Notes: generated by a model not told the origin, from the sequence alone. Counted from the first letter of the stretch, positions 18,815-28,750 are shown. The stretch is DNA of 64,000 nucleotides from Salipiger pallidus (GCF_014643635.1 NZ_BMJV01000006.1:124001-188000); one strand, 5' to 3'. Numbers and translations: made by a program.

Positions 18815-19879
18815 ATGACAGAGGGAAGCAGAATTCTTGACGAGATGAACGATCGCTCGCGCGAAGTGTTTCGCCGCGTGGTCGAAAGCTATCTTGAACT
18901 CGGCGAACCCGTCGGGTCGCGCACGCTGACCCGGACGCTGTCCGAGAAGGTGTCGGCGGCGACGATCCGGAACGTGATGCAGGATCTCGAATACCTCGGT
19001 CTGCTCGACAGTCCGCATGTGAGCGCCGGACGCATCCCCACGCAGCTTGGTCTGCGGATGTTCGTGGATGGTTTGCTCGAGGTGCGGGATCTCGACCAGT
19101 CGGACCGGCAGATGCTCGACGCCACGCGCGGGAAGGGCGCCGATGACGTGGGTGGTTTCCTCGACCGGGTCGGGGCAGCGCTGTCTGGGGTGACGCAGGG
19201 TGCGAGCCTTGTGATGACCCCCAAGCACGAAGCGCCGATCCGGCATATCGAGTTCGTCAGCCTTGGCCATGACCGGGCGCTGGTGGTGCTCGTATTCGCC
19301 GATGGCCATGTGGAGAACCGGCTCTTCACCCCGCCGCCAGGGCAGACTCCGAGTTCCATGCGCGAGGCCGCCAACTTCCTCAACGCGCTGATCGAAGGAC
19401 GGACCCTGTCCGAGCTGCGCGGCATCATGGCCGAGGAGATCGCCAAGCGCCGGCAAGAGATCGACGGCCTTGCCGCCGAGATGATCGAGGCCGGGCTGGC
19501 CAGCTGGGAAGGCGAGGGCGACAATTCCGCCCGGCTGATCGTGCGCGGCCGGTCACACCTTCTGGCAAGCGAATCCGAAAGCACTGAACTGGACCGCATC
19601 CGCACGCTTTTCGACGACCTCGAGCGCAAGCGGGACATTGCCGAGTTCCTCGATCTGGCCGAGAGCGGCGATGGCGTGCGCATTTTTATCGGCTCCGAGA
19701 ACAAACTTTTCTCACTTTCGGGTTCCTCTCTGGTGGTGTCTCCTTATATGAACGCGGACCGTAAGATCATCGGCGCGGTGGGCGTGATCGGCCCCACGCG
19801 CCTCAACTATGGCCGGATCGTACCGATTGTGGATTACACGGCCCAGCTGGTCGGCAAGCTGATTGCCGAGCGGAGCTAG
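18815..19879 (+). CDS. hrcA: Heat-inducible transcription repressor HrcA
   Basis: This 354-residue repressor controls groESL and related chaperone genes through CIRCE operators. The N-terminal winged helix contains [24 protein letters not shown]-type signature and [18 protein letters not shown] near 43-60; the C-terminal part includes the GAF-like ligand region. A GTG three bases upstream is in frame, but GGAGAG has better spacing to the ATG at 18815. It is followed by grpE after nine bases, the usual pairing. dnaK and dnaJ are not in this window. Confidence 0.95.
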   Translation: MTEGSRILDEMNDRSREVFRRVVESYLELGEPVGSRTLTRTLSEKVSAATIRNVMQDLEYLGLLDSPHVSAGRIPTQLGLRMFVDGLLEVRDLDQSDRQMLDATRGKGADDVGGFLDRVGAALSGVTQGASLVMTPKHEAPIRHIEFVSLGHDRALVVLVFADGHVENRLFTPPPGQTPSSMREAANFLNALIEGRTLSELRGIMAEEIAKRRQEIDGLAAEMIEAGLASWEGEGDNSARLIVRGRSHLLASESESTELDRIRTLFDDLERKRDIAEFLDLAESGDGVRIFIGSENKLFSLSGSSLVVSPYMNADRKIIGAVGVIGPTRLNYGRIVPIVDYTAQLVGKLIAERS

Positions 19880-19888
19880 AGGTTAAAC

Positions 19889-20443
19889 ATGGCAGACCCG
19901 AAGAACGACGAGTTTCTGGACGATATCGAAGCGGCAGAGGCCGAGGCCTACGCTGAGGACGAAGCCGAGATCGACGACGCTGCGCTGGAGCTTGATTCGC
20001 TCCGGGCCGAGCGGGACGATTTCAAGGATCGCTACATGCGGGCCCTGGCCGATGCCGACAACGCCCGCAAGCGCGCCGACAAGGATCGCCGCGAGGCGCA
20101 GCAGTACGGCGGCTCCAAGCTGGCCCGCGATCTGCTGCCGGTCTACGACAACCTGCACCGTGCGCTTGGCGTGGCCAAGGAAGAGAACGCGGCGGCGCCG
20201 CTCGTCGAAGGCATCGAGCTGACCCTGCGCGAGCTGGTGAACGTCTTCTCCAAGCACGGCATGACAACGATCTCGCCGCAGGTGGGTGACAAGTTCGACC
20301 CGCAGCATCACGAGGCGATGTTCGAGGCGCCGGTGCCGGGCACCAAGGCGGGCGAGATCATTCAGGTGTCTGCCGAGGGCTTCATGCTCTACGACCGTCT
20401 GCTGCGTCCGGCGCAGGTGGGTGTGAGCTCCATGCAGGGCTGA
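19889..20443 (+). CDS. grpE: Nucleotide exchange factor GrpE
   Basis: This 184-residue co-chaperone drives ADP release from DnaK. An acidic N-terminal tail (residues 1-35) is followed by the long coiled coil (about 36-90, with RDDFKDRYMRALADADNARKR-type heptads) and the C-terminal beta domain including VGDKFDPQHHEAMFE. Length is normal. It is the second gene after hrcA. A repeat of the GGCGTA-N10-GAAGAAG type lies 59 bases after its stop. Confidence 0.96.
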   Translation: MADPKNDEFLDDIEAAEAEAYAEDEAEIDDAALELDSLRAERDDFKDRYMRALADADNARKRADKDRREAQQYGGSKLARDLLPVYDNLHRALGVAKEENAAAPLVEGIELTLRELVNVFSKHGMTTISPQVGDKFDPQHHEAMFEAPVPGTKAGEIIQVSAEGFMLYDRLLRPAQVGVSSMQG

Positions 20444-20465
20444 TTGCCTGGCGGTGAGCGGGAAT

Positions 20466-20480
20466 GGGGGCGCTGCCCCC
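20466..20480. other. Short GC hairpin between grpE and mutS
   Basis: GGGGGC (20466-20471) and GCCCCC (20475-20480) form a 6-bp stem with a 3-base loop in the 109-base convergent gap. No T-tract follows on either strand. Confidence 0.35.
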
Positions 20481-20501
20481 TCGGCCTGCGACCTCACCCC
20501 C

Positions 20502-20525
20502 GGCGTATTTTGAAAGAGAAGAAGA
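20502..20525 (+). repeat. Intergenic 3' motif, copy A (GGCGTA-N10-GAAGAAG)
   Basis: GGCGTA (20502-20507), ten bases, then GAAGAAG (20518-20524) and A. It matches copy B at 54767-54790 at 22 of 24 positions and shares the two blocks and spacing with copy C at 55404-55426 on the minus strand. It lies 59 bases after grpE, in the sense direction of that gene. Confidence 0.6.
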
Positions 20526-20528
20526 TGG

Positions 20529-20552
20529 GGGCGGTGCCGTGTGGCGCCGCCC
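20529..20552 (-). terminator. Hairpin directly after mutS
   Basis: GGGCGGTGCC (20529-20538) and GGCGCCGCCC (20543-20552) form a 10-bp stem, with one wobble, around GTGT. It abuts the mutS stop codon at 20553. There is no U-tract, so it may be a 3' stabiliser or a weak terminator. Confidence 0.45.
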
Positions 20553-23201
20553 TTACTGTTTCACGGGAAGCAGGGCCTTGAGATCGTATAGCGCCTGCAG
20601 CGCTTCGCGCGGGGTGAGGTCGTCCGGGTTGATCGTGCTCAGGCTCTGTTCGAGCTGCGACGGCTCCGTGCTGGCCTTCGGACTGGGGGGCGGCGCCGCG
20701 GCGGCGGAAAAGAGGGGCAGGTCGTCGATCAGGGCCTTGGGCGCGGCGCTGTCGCGTTCGCCCTTTTCCAGCGCTTCGAGGACCGTGCGGGCACGGGCGA
20801 TCACCGGCTTGGGAAGTCCGGCGAGCTGTGCCACTTGTACCCCGTAGGAGCGGTCGGCGGCGCCGTCCTTGACCTCGTGCAGAAAGATCACCTCGCCGTC
20901 CCATTCCTTGACTGCAACGGTGGCGTTTTTCACGCCGGCAAGTTTCCCCGCAAGTTGGGTGAGTTCGTGGTAGTGGGTGGCGAAAAGGCCGCGGACCCTG
21001 TTGCTGGCGTGCAGATGCTCCAGTGTCGCCCAGGCGATTGAGAGGCCGTCGTAGGTGGCGGTGCCGCGGCCGATCTCGTCGAGGATCACCAGCGCACGGT
21101 CGTCCGCCTGATTGAGGATGGCGGCGGTTTCCACCATTTCGACCATAAAGGTCGAGCGGCCACGAGCCAGATCGTCCGACGCGCCCACGCGGCTGAAGAT
21201 CTGGCTGACGAGGCCGATATGGGCACTTTGTGCGGGGACGTGGCAGCCCATCTGAGCAAGCAATGCAATAAGGGCGTTCTGCCGCAGGTAGGTCGATTTA
21301 CCCGCCATGTTCGGGCCGGTGAGCAGGTTAACGGCGGCGGCGTCCCCTTCGGCGTTCAGGGCACAGTCATTGGCAATGAACGGCCCGGCCCCCTGCTGTT
21401 GCAGGGCACGCTCCACCACCGGGTGGCGGCCACCGCGAATGTCGAAAGCGCGGCTGTCATCCACCTTGGGGCGGGTCCAGTCCTGCGCTTTCGACAGGTC
21501 CGCAAGGCCGAGGGCAAGATCGAACTCCGACAGGGCAAGGCCGGTTTCCGCGAGGGCGGGAGCCTCGGCCAAAATGGCATCTTTCAAGGCAGCATAGAGA
21601 CGCTTTTCGATCTCGAGCGCCTCGTTGCCGGCATTGAGAATGCGGGTTTCGAGCTCGGTCAGTTCCACCGTGGTGAATCGCACCTGGTTTGCGGTGGTCT
21701 GGCGATGGATGAAGGTCTCGTTCAGGGGGGCGGACATCATCTTTTCGGCGTGGGTGGCCGTGGTTTCGATGAAGTAGCCCAGCACGTTGTTATGCTTGAT
21801 CTTGAGCGCGTTGACGCCCGCCTGTTCGGCGTAGCGCCCCTGCATGGCAGCGATCACGCTCCGCCCTTCGTCGCGCAGTTCGCGCGCCTCGTCGAGGGCG
21901 GCATCGTAGCCAGGTGCGATGAAGCCGCCGTCACGGGTGAGCAAGGGTGGTTCGGCCACCAAGGCGGCGTCGAGCAGGTCCAGCAGCTCGTCCTGTCCTG
22001 CGAGGGAGGCCTTGGCGTCGTCAAGCAGCGGGGGCAGAGCGGCCTGGTCGAGCCGCTGGCTCAGTTCCTGTGCCTGGGTGAGGGCACCGCGTACTGCCGT
22101 GAGGTCACGCGGGCCGCCCCGGTCGAGGCCAAGCCGCGAAAGGGCACGGTCGATGTCGGGCACCTTGCGAAGCATGTCGCGCAAGGCTTGGGCGTCGGCG
22201 GTCTGCATGGCCCAATCGACTGCATCAAGCCGTCCGTGGATCACCGACAGATCGCGCGACGGCGACGACACTCGCCGTTCCAGAAGCCGCCCGCCGCCGG
22301 GGGTGACCGTGCGGTCGATCACCGACAGAAGCGAACCCTGCCGCCCCCCATTCATTGAATGCGTCAGTTCGAGGTTGCGACGTGTGGCCGCATCGATCTG
22401 CAGCAAGCGCGAGATGGCGTCGCGCTGCGGTACGCGCAGCAGCGGCAGTTTGCCCTTTTGTGTGATGTCGAGGTAGTCGACTAGTGCACCCATGGCGGCA
22501 AGCTCGGCCCGCTCGAAATTTCCGAAACCTGAAAGAGTCTGCACGCCGAAGAGGGTGCACAGCCGCGTCTCGGCCCCGGCGCTGTCGAAGGACGCGCGGC
22601 CAAGCACCGTGGGATCGATTCCCAGATCAGAGAAAACTTCCCGAAGCACTTCGTCGGTGCCGTCAGACACCAGCAGCTCGGAGGGCGCCAGCCGCGCCAG
22701 TTCCGCGCCAATGCGGCTCTGACCAAGGGGCATGACATGAAAGGCGCCGGTCGAAATGTCAGCCCAGGACAGGGCCCATTCGTCGCGAACCTTGCCCAAA
22801 GCGGCAAGGTAGTTGTGGCGCCGCGCCTCGAGCAGGGAATCCTCGGTCAGGGTGCCGGGGGTCACAAGGCGCACCACGTCGCGGCGCACCACGGACTTGT
22901 GCCCACGCTTCTTGGCCTCGGCTGGGCTTTCCATCTGCTCGCAGACTGCGACACGGAACCCCTTGCGGATCAGTGTCAGAAGATAGCCTTCGGCGGCATG
23001 GACCGGCACACCGCACATGGGGATGTCGTCGCCATCATGCTTGCCGCGCTTGGTCAGCGCGATGTCGAGAGCCTCGGCCGCGGCGGCGGCATCGTCGAAG
23101 AACAGCTCGTAGAAATCGCCCATGCGGTAGAACAGCAGCGCGTCCGGATGCCCTGCCTTGATCTCGAGATATTGCGCCATCATCGGCGTGACTGCCGTCA
23201 T
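20553..23201 (-). CDS. mutS: DNA mismatch repair protein MutS
   Basis: This 882-residue ATPase recognises base mismatches. The N-terminal mismatch-binding domain has the conserved FYRMGDFYELF pattern (near 24-34) whose first Phe stacks on the mismatch. The C-terminal ABC-type ATPase shows Walker A GPNMAGKST near 640, the FSRVGASDDLARGRSTFMVEM signature split over 680-705, and Walker B VILDEIGRGT. The helix-turn-helix (YDGLSIAWATLEHL) follows. Length is normal. It is convergent with grpE and divergent from maeB. Its terminal codons include a two-mismatch parS-like sequence, which I regard as chance. Confidence 0.96.
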   Translation of the reverse strand: MTAVTPMMAQYLEIKAGHPDALLFYRMGDFYELFFDDAAAAAEALDIALTKRGKHDGDDIPMCGVPVHAAEGYLLTLIRKGFRVAVCEQMESPAEAKKRGHKSVVRRDVVRLVTPGTLTEDSLLEARRHNYLAALGKVRDEWALSWADISTGAFHVMPLGQSRIGAELARLAPSELLVSDGTDEVLREVFSDLGIDPTVLGRASFDSAGAETRLCTLFGVQTLSGFGNFERAELAAMGALVDYLDITQKGKLPLLRVPQRDAISRLLQIDAATRRNLELTHSMNGGRQGSLLSVIDRTVTPGGGRLLERRVSSPSRDLSVIHGRLDAVDWAMQTADAQALRDMLRKVPDIDRALSRLGLDRGGPRDLTAVRGALTQAQELSQRLDQAALPPLLDDAKASLAGQDELLDLLDAALVAEPPLLTRDGGFIAPGYDAALDEARELRDEGRSVIAAMQGRYAEQAGVNALKIKHNNVLGYFIETTATHAEKMMSAPLNETFIHRQTTANQVRFTTVELTELETRILNAGNEALEIEKRLYAALKDAILAEAPALAETGLALSEFDLALGLADLSKAQDWTRPKVDDSRAFDIRGGRHPVVERALQQQGAGPFIANDCALNAEGDAAAVNLLTGPNMAGKSTYLRQNALIALLAQMGCHVPAQSAHIGLVSQIFSRVGASDDLARGRSTFMVEMVETAAILNQADDRALVILDEIGRGTATYDGLSIAWATLEHLHASNRVRGLFATHYHELTQLAGKLAGVKNATVAVKEWDGEVIFLHEVKDGAADRSYGVQVAQLAGLPKPVIARARTVLEALEKGERDSAAPKALIDDLPLFSAAAAPPPSPKASTEPSQLEQSLSTINPDDLTPREALQALYDLKALLPVKQ

Positions 23202-23336
23202 GTTCTTCCCCGTCTGCCTGCTGTGATTTGCATATCAAAGGCCCGGACCGAGACGAAAGGCGAAAACCACGCAGTTGAGCGGAGGTGCGCCCTGCGGTAT
23301 GAGCAACGACGCCGGATTGCCAGGAGAGTAAACGAC

Positions 23337-25592
23337 ATGGCCAAGATGAAGTTCACGCGGGAAGAGGCGCTCGCCTTTCACCTTGAGCCCACGCCGGGCA
23401 AATGGGAGGTGCAGGCGACGGTGCCGATGACCACGCAGCGGGACCTGTCGTTGGCCTATTCGCCGGGCGTCGCCGTGCCTTGTGAAGATATCGCCCAGAA
23501 CCCCGAGCTGGCCTATGATTACACCAACAAGGGCAACCTCGTCGCGGTGATCTCGAACGGGACGGCTGTTCTGGGTCTTGGCAACCTTGGCGCGCTGGGG
23601 TCAAAGCCGGTGATGGAAGGCAAGTCGGTTCTGTTCAAGCGGTTCGCCGATGTGAACTCCATCGACATCGAGCTGGATACCGAAGACCCGGATGAATTCA
23701 TCAAGGCAGTGAAGCTGATGGCTCCCACCTTCGGGGGCATCAACCTCGAGGACATCAAGGCGCCCGAGTGCTTCATCATTGAACAGCAGCTGAAAGAGCT
23801 ATGCGATATTCCGGTGTTCCACGACGACCAGCATGGCACCGCCGTGATCTGCGCCGCCGGCCTCATCAACGCGCTGCATCTGTCGGGCAAGAAGATCGAG
23901 GACGTTAAAATCGTGCTCAACGGCGCCGGGGCGGCGGGCATCGCCTGCCTCGAGCTGGTCAAGGCCATGGGCGCCAAGCATGACAACTGCATCATGTGCG
24001 ACACCAAGGGCGTGATCTATCAGGGCCGGACCGAGGGCATGAACCAGTGGAAGTCGGCCCATGCCGCGACCACCTCGGCCCGCACGCTTGAGGATGCGAT
24101 GAAGGATGCGGACGTGTTCCTTGGCGTGTCGGCCAAGGGCGCGGTAACGCCGGCCATGGTGGAAAGCATGGCCGAGAACCCGGTTATCTTCGCCATGGCC
24201 AATCCCGACCCCGAGATCACCCCCGAAGAGGCCCACGAGGTGCGCCCCGACGCCATCGTCGCCACCGGGCGGTCGGACTACCCGAACCAGGTGAACAACG
24301 TGCTGGGCTTCCCGTATCTCTTCCGCGGCGCGCTCGACATTCACGCGCGGGCCATCAACGACGAGATGAAGATCGCCTGCGCCGAGGCGCTTGCCGCCAT
24401 CGCCCGCGAGGATGTGCCGGACGAGGTGGGGCTGGCCTATGGCAAGCAGCTGAGCTTCGGGCGCGATTACATCATCCCGACGCCGTTCGATCCGCGCCTC
24501 ATACACCGCATTCCCACCGCTGTGGCCAAGGCGGGCATGGATACCGGCGTGGCGCGGCGGCCCATCATCGACATGGACGCCTACGAGGAAACGCTCAAGG
24601 GCCGCATGGACAGCACCGCGCCGATGCTGCGGTCGATCAACAACCGCGCCCGTCAGGCGCAGGCCCGGATGCTGTTCGCGGAAGGCGACGATCCGCGCGT
24701 GCTGCGCGCCGCGGTCATGTACCAGCGCAACGGCTTCGGCAAATCCATCGTCGTGGGCCGCGACGAAGACGTAAAGCGCAAGCTCGAAGAGCTGGGGCTT
24801 GGCGATGCGATCCGCGAGATCGAGGTGGTGAACGCCGCCAACACCCGGCATCTCGAGACCTACAAGGATTTCCTCTACGAGCGTCTTCAGCGCCGGGGCC
24901 GCGACCTCAAGGACATCCACCGTCTTGCGGCGCGGGACCGTCACGTCTTTGCCTCGCTGATGCTCGCGCACGGGCATGCGGACGGCCTTGTCACCGGCGC
25001 GACCCGCAAGTCAGCGCATGTGATGGAGCGGATCAACACCGTCTTCGACGCCGATGCGCAGCATGGCGCGGTCGGGGTGACGGCGCTTCTGCTCAACGGG
25101 CGGATCGTTCTGATTTCCGACACGCTGGTGCATGAATGGCCGGACGAGAACGACCTTGCCACCATCGCTGAACGTGCCGCCGGTGTGGCGCGGCATCTGG
25201 GCCTTGAACCGCGGGTGGCCTTCGTGTCCTTCTCGACCTTCGGATACCCGGTGTCGGAACGTGCCACCAAGATGCATGTGGCGCCGCAGGTGCTGGATCA
25301 GCGTGGCGTTGATTTCGAGTACGAGGGAGAGATGGCCGTGGACGTGGCGCTGAACGTCAAGGCGCAGGAGGCTTATCCCTTCCAGCGTCTCACCGGCCCG
25401 GCCAATATCCTCGTGGTGCCTGCGCGGCACTCGGCGTCGATCTCGGTCAAGCTCATGCAGGAGATGGCAGGGGCCACGGTGATCGGGCCGATCCTTGCCG
25501 GTGTCGACAACTCGATCCAGATCTGCTCGACGGGCATGACTGCGAACGACATCCTCAACATGGCGGTTCTGGCGGCCTGCAAGGTCGGCTGA
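23337..25592 (+). CDS. maeB: NADP-dependent malic enzyme with phosphotransacetylase-like domain
   Basis: This 751-residue protein oxidatively decarboxylates malate to pyruvate. Residues 1 to about 430 are the malic enzyme: TTQRDLSLAYSPGVAVPCED with the catalytic tyrosine region, FHDDQHGTA for metal, and the NADP-binding NGAGAAGIACLE. Residues about 430-751 are a phosphate acetyltransferase-like domain, which in MaeB-type enzymes is usually regulatory (acetyl-CoA sensing) rather than catalytic. The start at 23337 follows GGAG; an open extension of some 200 codons upstream is antisense to mutS and is rejected. It is followed closely by the PfkB kinase. Confidence 0.95.
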   Translation: MAKMKFTREEALAFHLEPTPGKWEVQATVPMTTQRDLSLAYSPGVAVPCEDIAQNPELAYDYTNKGNLVAVISNGTAVLGLGNLGALGSKPVMEGKSVLFKRFADVNSIDIELDTEDPDEFIKAVKLMAPTFGGINLEDIKAPECFIIEQQLKELCDIPVFHDDQHGTAVICAAGLINALHLSGKKIEDVKIVLNGAGAAGIACLELVKAMGAKHDNCIMCDTKGVIYQGRTEGMNQWKSAHAATTSARTLEDAMKDADVFLGVSAKGAVTPAMVESMAENPVIFAMANPDPEITPEEAHEVRPDAIVATGRSDYPNQVNNVLGFPYLFRGALDIHARAINDEMKIACAEALAAIAREDVPDEVGLAYGKQLSFGRDYIIPTPFDPRLIHRIPTAVAKAGMDTGVARRPIIDMDAYEETLKGRMDSTAPMLRSINNRARQAQARMLFAEGDDPRVLRAAVMYQRNGFGKSIVVGRDEDVKRKLEELGLGDAIREIEVVNAANTRHLETYKDFLYERLQRRGRDLKDIHRLAARDRHVFASLMLAHGHADGLVTGATRKSAHVMERINTVFDADAQHGAVGVTALLLNGRIVLISDTLVHEWPDENDLATIAERAAGVARHLGLEPRVAFVSFSTFGYPVSERATKMHVAPQVLDQRGVDFEYEGEMAVDVALNVKAQEAYPFQRLTGPANILVVPARHSASISVKLMQEMAGATVIGPILAGVDNSIQICSTGMTANDILNMAVLAACKVG

Positions 25593-25625
25593 GCCCGCCT
25601 GTACTCAAAGAGAAAGGACAGGATC

Positions 25626-26501
25626 GTGACGATCTACAACCTTGGATCCATCAACGCGGACCTGTCCTATGCGCTGCCGCATCTGGTCGCGCCCGGTGAA
25701 ACCCTCGCCGCCACAGACCTGCGGCGCGGGCTGGGCGGCAAGGGGGCCAACATGTCCGTCGCCGCCGCGCGGGCCGCGGGCCGGGTGCTGCACATCGGGG
25801 CCGTCGGAGCGGATGGCGGCTGGGCCGTCGAGCGGATGATGGAATACGGCGTCGACACGCGGCATATCGCGACGGTGGATGCACCCACCGGCCACGCCAT
25901 CATCATGGTGGATTCCCACGGCGAGAACAGCATCATCATTCATCGGGGCGCCAACTATGCGATCCCCAAGGATATCGTCGCGCAGGCGCTGTCCGATGCC
26001 TCGACCGGGGACATCCTGTTGCTGCAGAACGAAACCCTGATGCAGGCCGAGGCTGCCCGCATGGCGCATGACATGGGGCTGCGCGTGATCTATGCCGCCG
26101 CGCCCTTCGACGCCGAGGCCGCGCGCGAGGTCATTCCCCACACCGACATCCTCGTGCTCAACGCCATCGAAATGGAACAGCTTCTGGCCACGACCGGGAT
26201 GGATCTGCCCAAGCTTGGCGTGGGCTGTGTCATCGTCACCGAAGGTAGATACGGTGGGCGCCTGCACCGGGCCGAGAATGGCTGGGCCGCTGAACGGTTC
26301 GAAACGCCCAAGGTCGAGCCTGTCGACACGACCGGCGCGGGCGACACCTTTACCGGCTACCTTGCGGCGGGGCTCGACCGGGGGATGCCGCTGCAGCAGG
26401 CGATCCGGCTGGCAAGCCGGGCCGGAGCGCTGATGGTCACCCGGCACGGTGCGGCGGACGCGATCCCCGACCTCAAGGACCTGCAGGACTCGGGGCTGTG
26501 A
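25626..26501 (+). CDS. PfkB-family carbohydrate kinase (ribokinase-like)
   Basis: This 291-residue sugar kinase resembles ribokinase. The N-terminal PfkB signature GGKGANMSVAAARA at about 38-51 and the C-terminal DTTGAGDTFTGYLAAGL near 237-253, with the catalytic aspartate in GAGD, are intact. It starts with GTG after AAAGGACAGG and lies 33 bases after maeB, so it may be co-transcribed. No ribose or other sugar transporter neighbours it, so the substrate is unresolved; ribose is only the most likely guess. Confidence 0.85.
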   Translation: MTIYNLGSINADLSYALPHLVAPGETLAATDLRRGLGGKGANMSVAAARAAGRVLHIGAVGADGGWAVERMMEYGVDTRHIATVDAPTGHAIIMVDSHGENSIIIHRGANYAIPKDIVAQALSDASTGDILLLQNETLMQAEAARMAHDMGLRVIYAAAPFDAEAAREVIPHTDILVLNAIEMEQLLATTGMDLPKLGVGCVIVTEGRYGGRLHRAENGWAAERFETPKVEPVDTTGAGDTFTGYLAAGLDRGMPLQQAIRLASRAGALMVTRHGAADAIPDLKDLQDSGL

Positions 26502-26514
26502 TCGGCCCCTCGGG

Positions 26515-27168
26515 TCAGCCGCCCACGAAGGGCGCATCGCTGCCCCAAAGCTCGCGCACGCGCTGATCGCGGCCGCAGGCCTCGCGGTAGCGATCATATG
26601 CGTTGGACTGGCGGATCGGGCCGAACCGGCTCAGGATGAGATTGTCGCCCTTGTAATAATCCTGGTGCTCGGCCTCGGCGGGCCAGAATGTCTGTTCGGG
26701 CAGGATCGGGGTCACCACCTTTGCACCAAGGGCGGACTGGGCATTGGCCTTGGCCTGCTGCGCCGCGGCCTTGTCGGAGCCCGAGGCAAAGATCGCAGTG
26801 CGGTAGCTTTCGCCCCGGTCGCAGAACTGACCACCGGCATCAAGCGGATCGACGGACCGGAAAAACAGCGAATACAGCTGGTCCCGGCTGACCTTGCTGT
26901 CGTCATACCGGATTTGCACCGCCTCATAATGGCCAGTGCCGCCGCGGCTGACCTGTTTGTAGCTTGGATTGTCGGTGGACCCGCCGGTATAACCGGACAC
27001 CGCCTCGATGACGCCGGGGACCTTCTCGAAGTCGGCCTCCACGCACCAGAAGCAGCCACCGGCGACGGTAATCTTCTGTTCTGCGGCAAAAGTAGGGGCC
27101 GTCAGCAGTGGGATGGCGGCTAGGCTGGCAAGGGCAAGACGGGTGGCTCTGCGAAAAATATGGGGCAT
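26515..27168 (-). CDS. msrA: Exported peptide-methionine (S)-S-oxide reductase
   Basis: This 217-residue enzyme repairs methionine-S-sulfoxide. The active-site [11 protein letters not shown] lies near residues 37-47, and the rest of the MsrA fold ([26 protein letters not shown]) is complete. A clear signal peptide covers residues 1-29 (hydrophobic core [14 protein letters not shown], cleavage after FAA), so this MsrA works in the periplasm, unlike the usual cytosolic form. It converges with the PfkB gene at a 13-base gap. Confidence 0.93.
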   Translation of the reverse strand: MPHIFRRATRLALASLAAIPLLTAPTFAAEQKITVAGGCFWCVEADFEKVPGVIEAVSGYTGGSTDNPSYKQVSRGGTGHYEAVQIRYDDSKVSRDQLYSLFFRSVDPLDAGGQFCDRGESYRTAIFASGSDKAAAQQAKANAQSALGAKVVTPILPEQTFWPAEAEHQDYYKGDNLILSRFGPIRQSNAYDRYREACGRDQRVRELWGSDAPFVGG

Positions 27169-27319
27169 GGCGGTTCTCCTCTGTCCGTAATGCTGGTGCA
27201 GGGTGGCGGGCGGATCAATCCCGTGGGCGTCGCTTCACCGGAAGGTGAGCGAGGCGGAGGGTTACGAAAGACCTGCGCGGGGAAACCATCTGTCAACTTT
27301 CCTGCCTCAGGGTGTCCAC

Positions 27320-28033
27320 ATGAGAATCGCGATGTGGTCCGTGCCGCGAAGTCTTTCGACGGCGATGATGTATGCCTTCGGCAACAGGCCCGACTTCCAT
27401 GTCGTGGATGAGCCGTTCTATGGCCCTTACCTGCGGCGCACCTGGTTGCCGCATCCAATGTCCTACGAGATCCGGCGCGACCGGGTCCGTACTGCCAAGG
27501 AGGTGGCTAGGTCTCTTTCTGGGCCCATCCCCGACGGCAAGGCGCATGCGCTACACAAGCATATGTGTCCGCACATGATCCGTGGAATCCCGCGGGAATT
27601 CATGAAGGATTGCACGCATGTCTTCCTTATCCGCGACCCGGCGCGCGTGATATCGAGTTTTGCCCAAGGGCTCGAGACACCCACAGAACACGACCTCGGG
27701 TACGAGGTGCAGGCAGAGCTGTTCGACCATGTAGTGAAAATTGGTCTGCAGCCTCATGTCATATGCATGGGGGACATTCTCGAAGACCCTGAGGGACGGT
27801 TGACGGACCTGTGCGATGCCATCGGCCTCGATTTCCTTCCGGACATGATATCATGGCCCAGTGGCGGCCACCCGGGAGAGGGCATCTGGGCGTCTTACTG
27901 GTACGAGGATGCGCACCGCTGGACCGGCTTCCCCGATCCCGAAGGCGCGGTGCCAGCGCTCGAGGGGCGCAACGCTGATCTGTGCCGGAAGGTCATGCCT
28001 CACTACGAAAAGCTTCTCGAACGGGCGATGTGA
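27320..28033 (+). CDS. Sulfotransferase-like protein
   Basis: This 237-residue protein begins with a PAPS 5'-phosphate loop-like motif, WSVPRSLSTAMM (residues 6-17), and has a 3'-phosphate-site candidate FLIRDPARVISSF near 103-115, both typical of the sulfotransferase superfamily. The long C-terminal region is consistent with the branched-chain-aminotransferase-associated sulfotransferase-like group. The ATG at 27320 is chosen because the P-loop must be near the N-terminus; an upstream frame extension from 27203 lacks support. Substrate unknown. It lies alone between msrA (divergent) and a secreted protein gene. Confidence 0.7.
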   Translation: MRIAMWSVPRSLSTAMMYAFGNRPDFHVVDEPFYGPYLRRTWLPHPMSYEIRRDRVRTAKEVARSLSGPIPDGKAHALHKHMCPHMIRGIPREFMKDCTHVFLIRDPARVISSFAQGLETPTEHDLGYEVQAELFDHVVKIGLQPHVICMGDILEDPEGRLTDLCDAIGLDFLPDMISWPSGGHPGEGIWASYWYEDAHRWTGFPDPEGAVPALEGRNADLCRKVMPHYEKLLERAM

Positions 28034-28166
28034 CAGACGCTGCGCCAAGGCAAAAACCTGCAAAAAAATCGGATTTTCTGAAACCAGTCACTCCCGTCCT
28101 CCGTGTATTCGCCAGAACCGAGGTCGAACTGGCCATCGGAAGACCGAAAACACGACAGGAGAGACC

Positions 28167-28577
28167 ATGAAAATCCTCGCACTGACCGCCGCTTTTGGAC
28201 TGACCGCCACCGCCGCATTCGCTGACGACCACATGAGCAACGCCGTTGAAGCCATGGATCAGGATGTGTCCAATGGCGTGGTAAGCGCCGATAAGGTCAC
28301 CGCCGAGCAGAACGGCTGGCTCGTCGTGCACCGTACCGACTCCGAGATGGCACCGGGCCCCGTTGTCGGCCACGCACCGCTCCGCGCCGGCGAGACCATG
28401 GATGTCGCCGCCATCCTCACCGAAGACGTCGCATCGGGCGACATGCTGATGCTGATGGTCCACGGTGAAGACGGTGGCTCGGAAACCGGCATCTTCGAAT
28501 ACACCCTCGGCGCATCTGAAGACGGCCCTATCCGTGTCAACGATGAGCTGGTGATGACGGTCATCACCGCCGAGTGA
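28167..28577 (+). CDS. Secreted DUF7282-like protein
   Basis: This 136-residue protein has a signal peptide (residues 1-20, ending AFA) and a single small domain (about 45-136) with WLVVHRTDSEMAPGPVVGHAPL, GETMDVAAILTEDV and a C-terminal VNDELVMTVIT. That pattern resembles DUF7282, a domain of unknown function found in halophilic archaea and proteobacteria. The charge is acidic. The start follows CAGGAGAG. It is 134 bases after the sulfotransferase-like gene. Two strong hairpins separate it from argG. Confidence 0.75.
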   Translation: MKILALTAAFGLTATAAFADDHMSNAVEAMDQDVSNGVVSADKVTAEQNGWLVVHRTDSEMAPGPVVGHAPLRAGETMDVAAILTEDVASGDMLMLMVHGEDGGSETGIFEYTLGASEDGPIRVNDELVMTVITAE

Positions 28578-28590
28578 CCCCAGATCCCCG

Positions 28591-28622
28591 CAAGCGTTCC
28601 ATCCCAATGTGGAACGCTTGCA
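28591..28622 (+). terminator. Hairpin after the DUF7282-like gene
   Basis: GCAAGCGTTCCA (28591-28602) and TGGAACGCTTGC (28611-28622) form a perfect 12-bp stem with an 8-base loop, 14 bases after the stop codon. No U-tract follows, so it may act as a 3' stabiliser rather than an intrinsic terminator. Confidence 0.6.
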
Positions 28623-28750
28623 CGAAAGGCCGTCTCAACCCCTGACGCGCCTTTCAAGGTCGTCTCCATCCCTTCACTCGGAGGCGGCTTCAGTGCCAGT
28701 AGGGGCATCGTTCCAAACCGGTGCCTCGTGTTTTCTTACGCACGAAAGCA

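Noticed and set aside
20557-20572. Third parS-like sequence in the mutS end
   Set aside because: Two mismatches to the palindrome, within coding sequence for the terminal residues of MutS, and away from parAB. ParB binding is doubtful without data.
22737-23336. About 200-codon upstream extension of maeB
   Set aside because: It is antisense to mutS, and GGAG stands before the MAKMKF start at 23337, which fits the family N-terminus.
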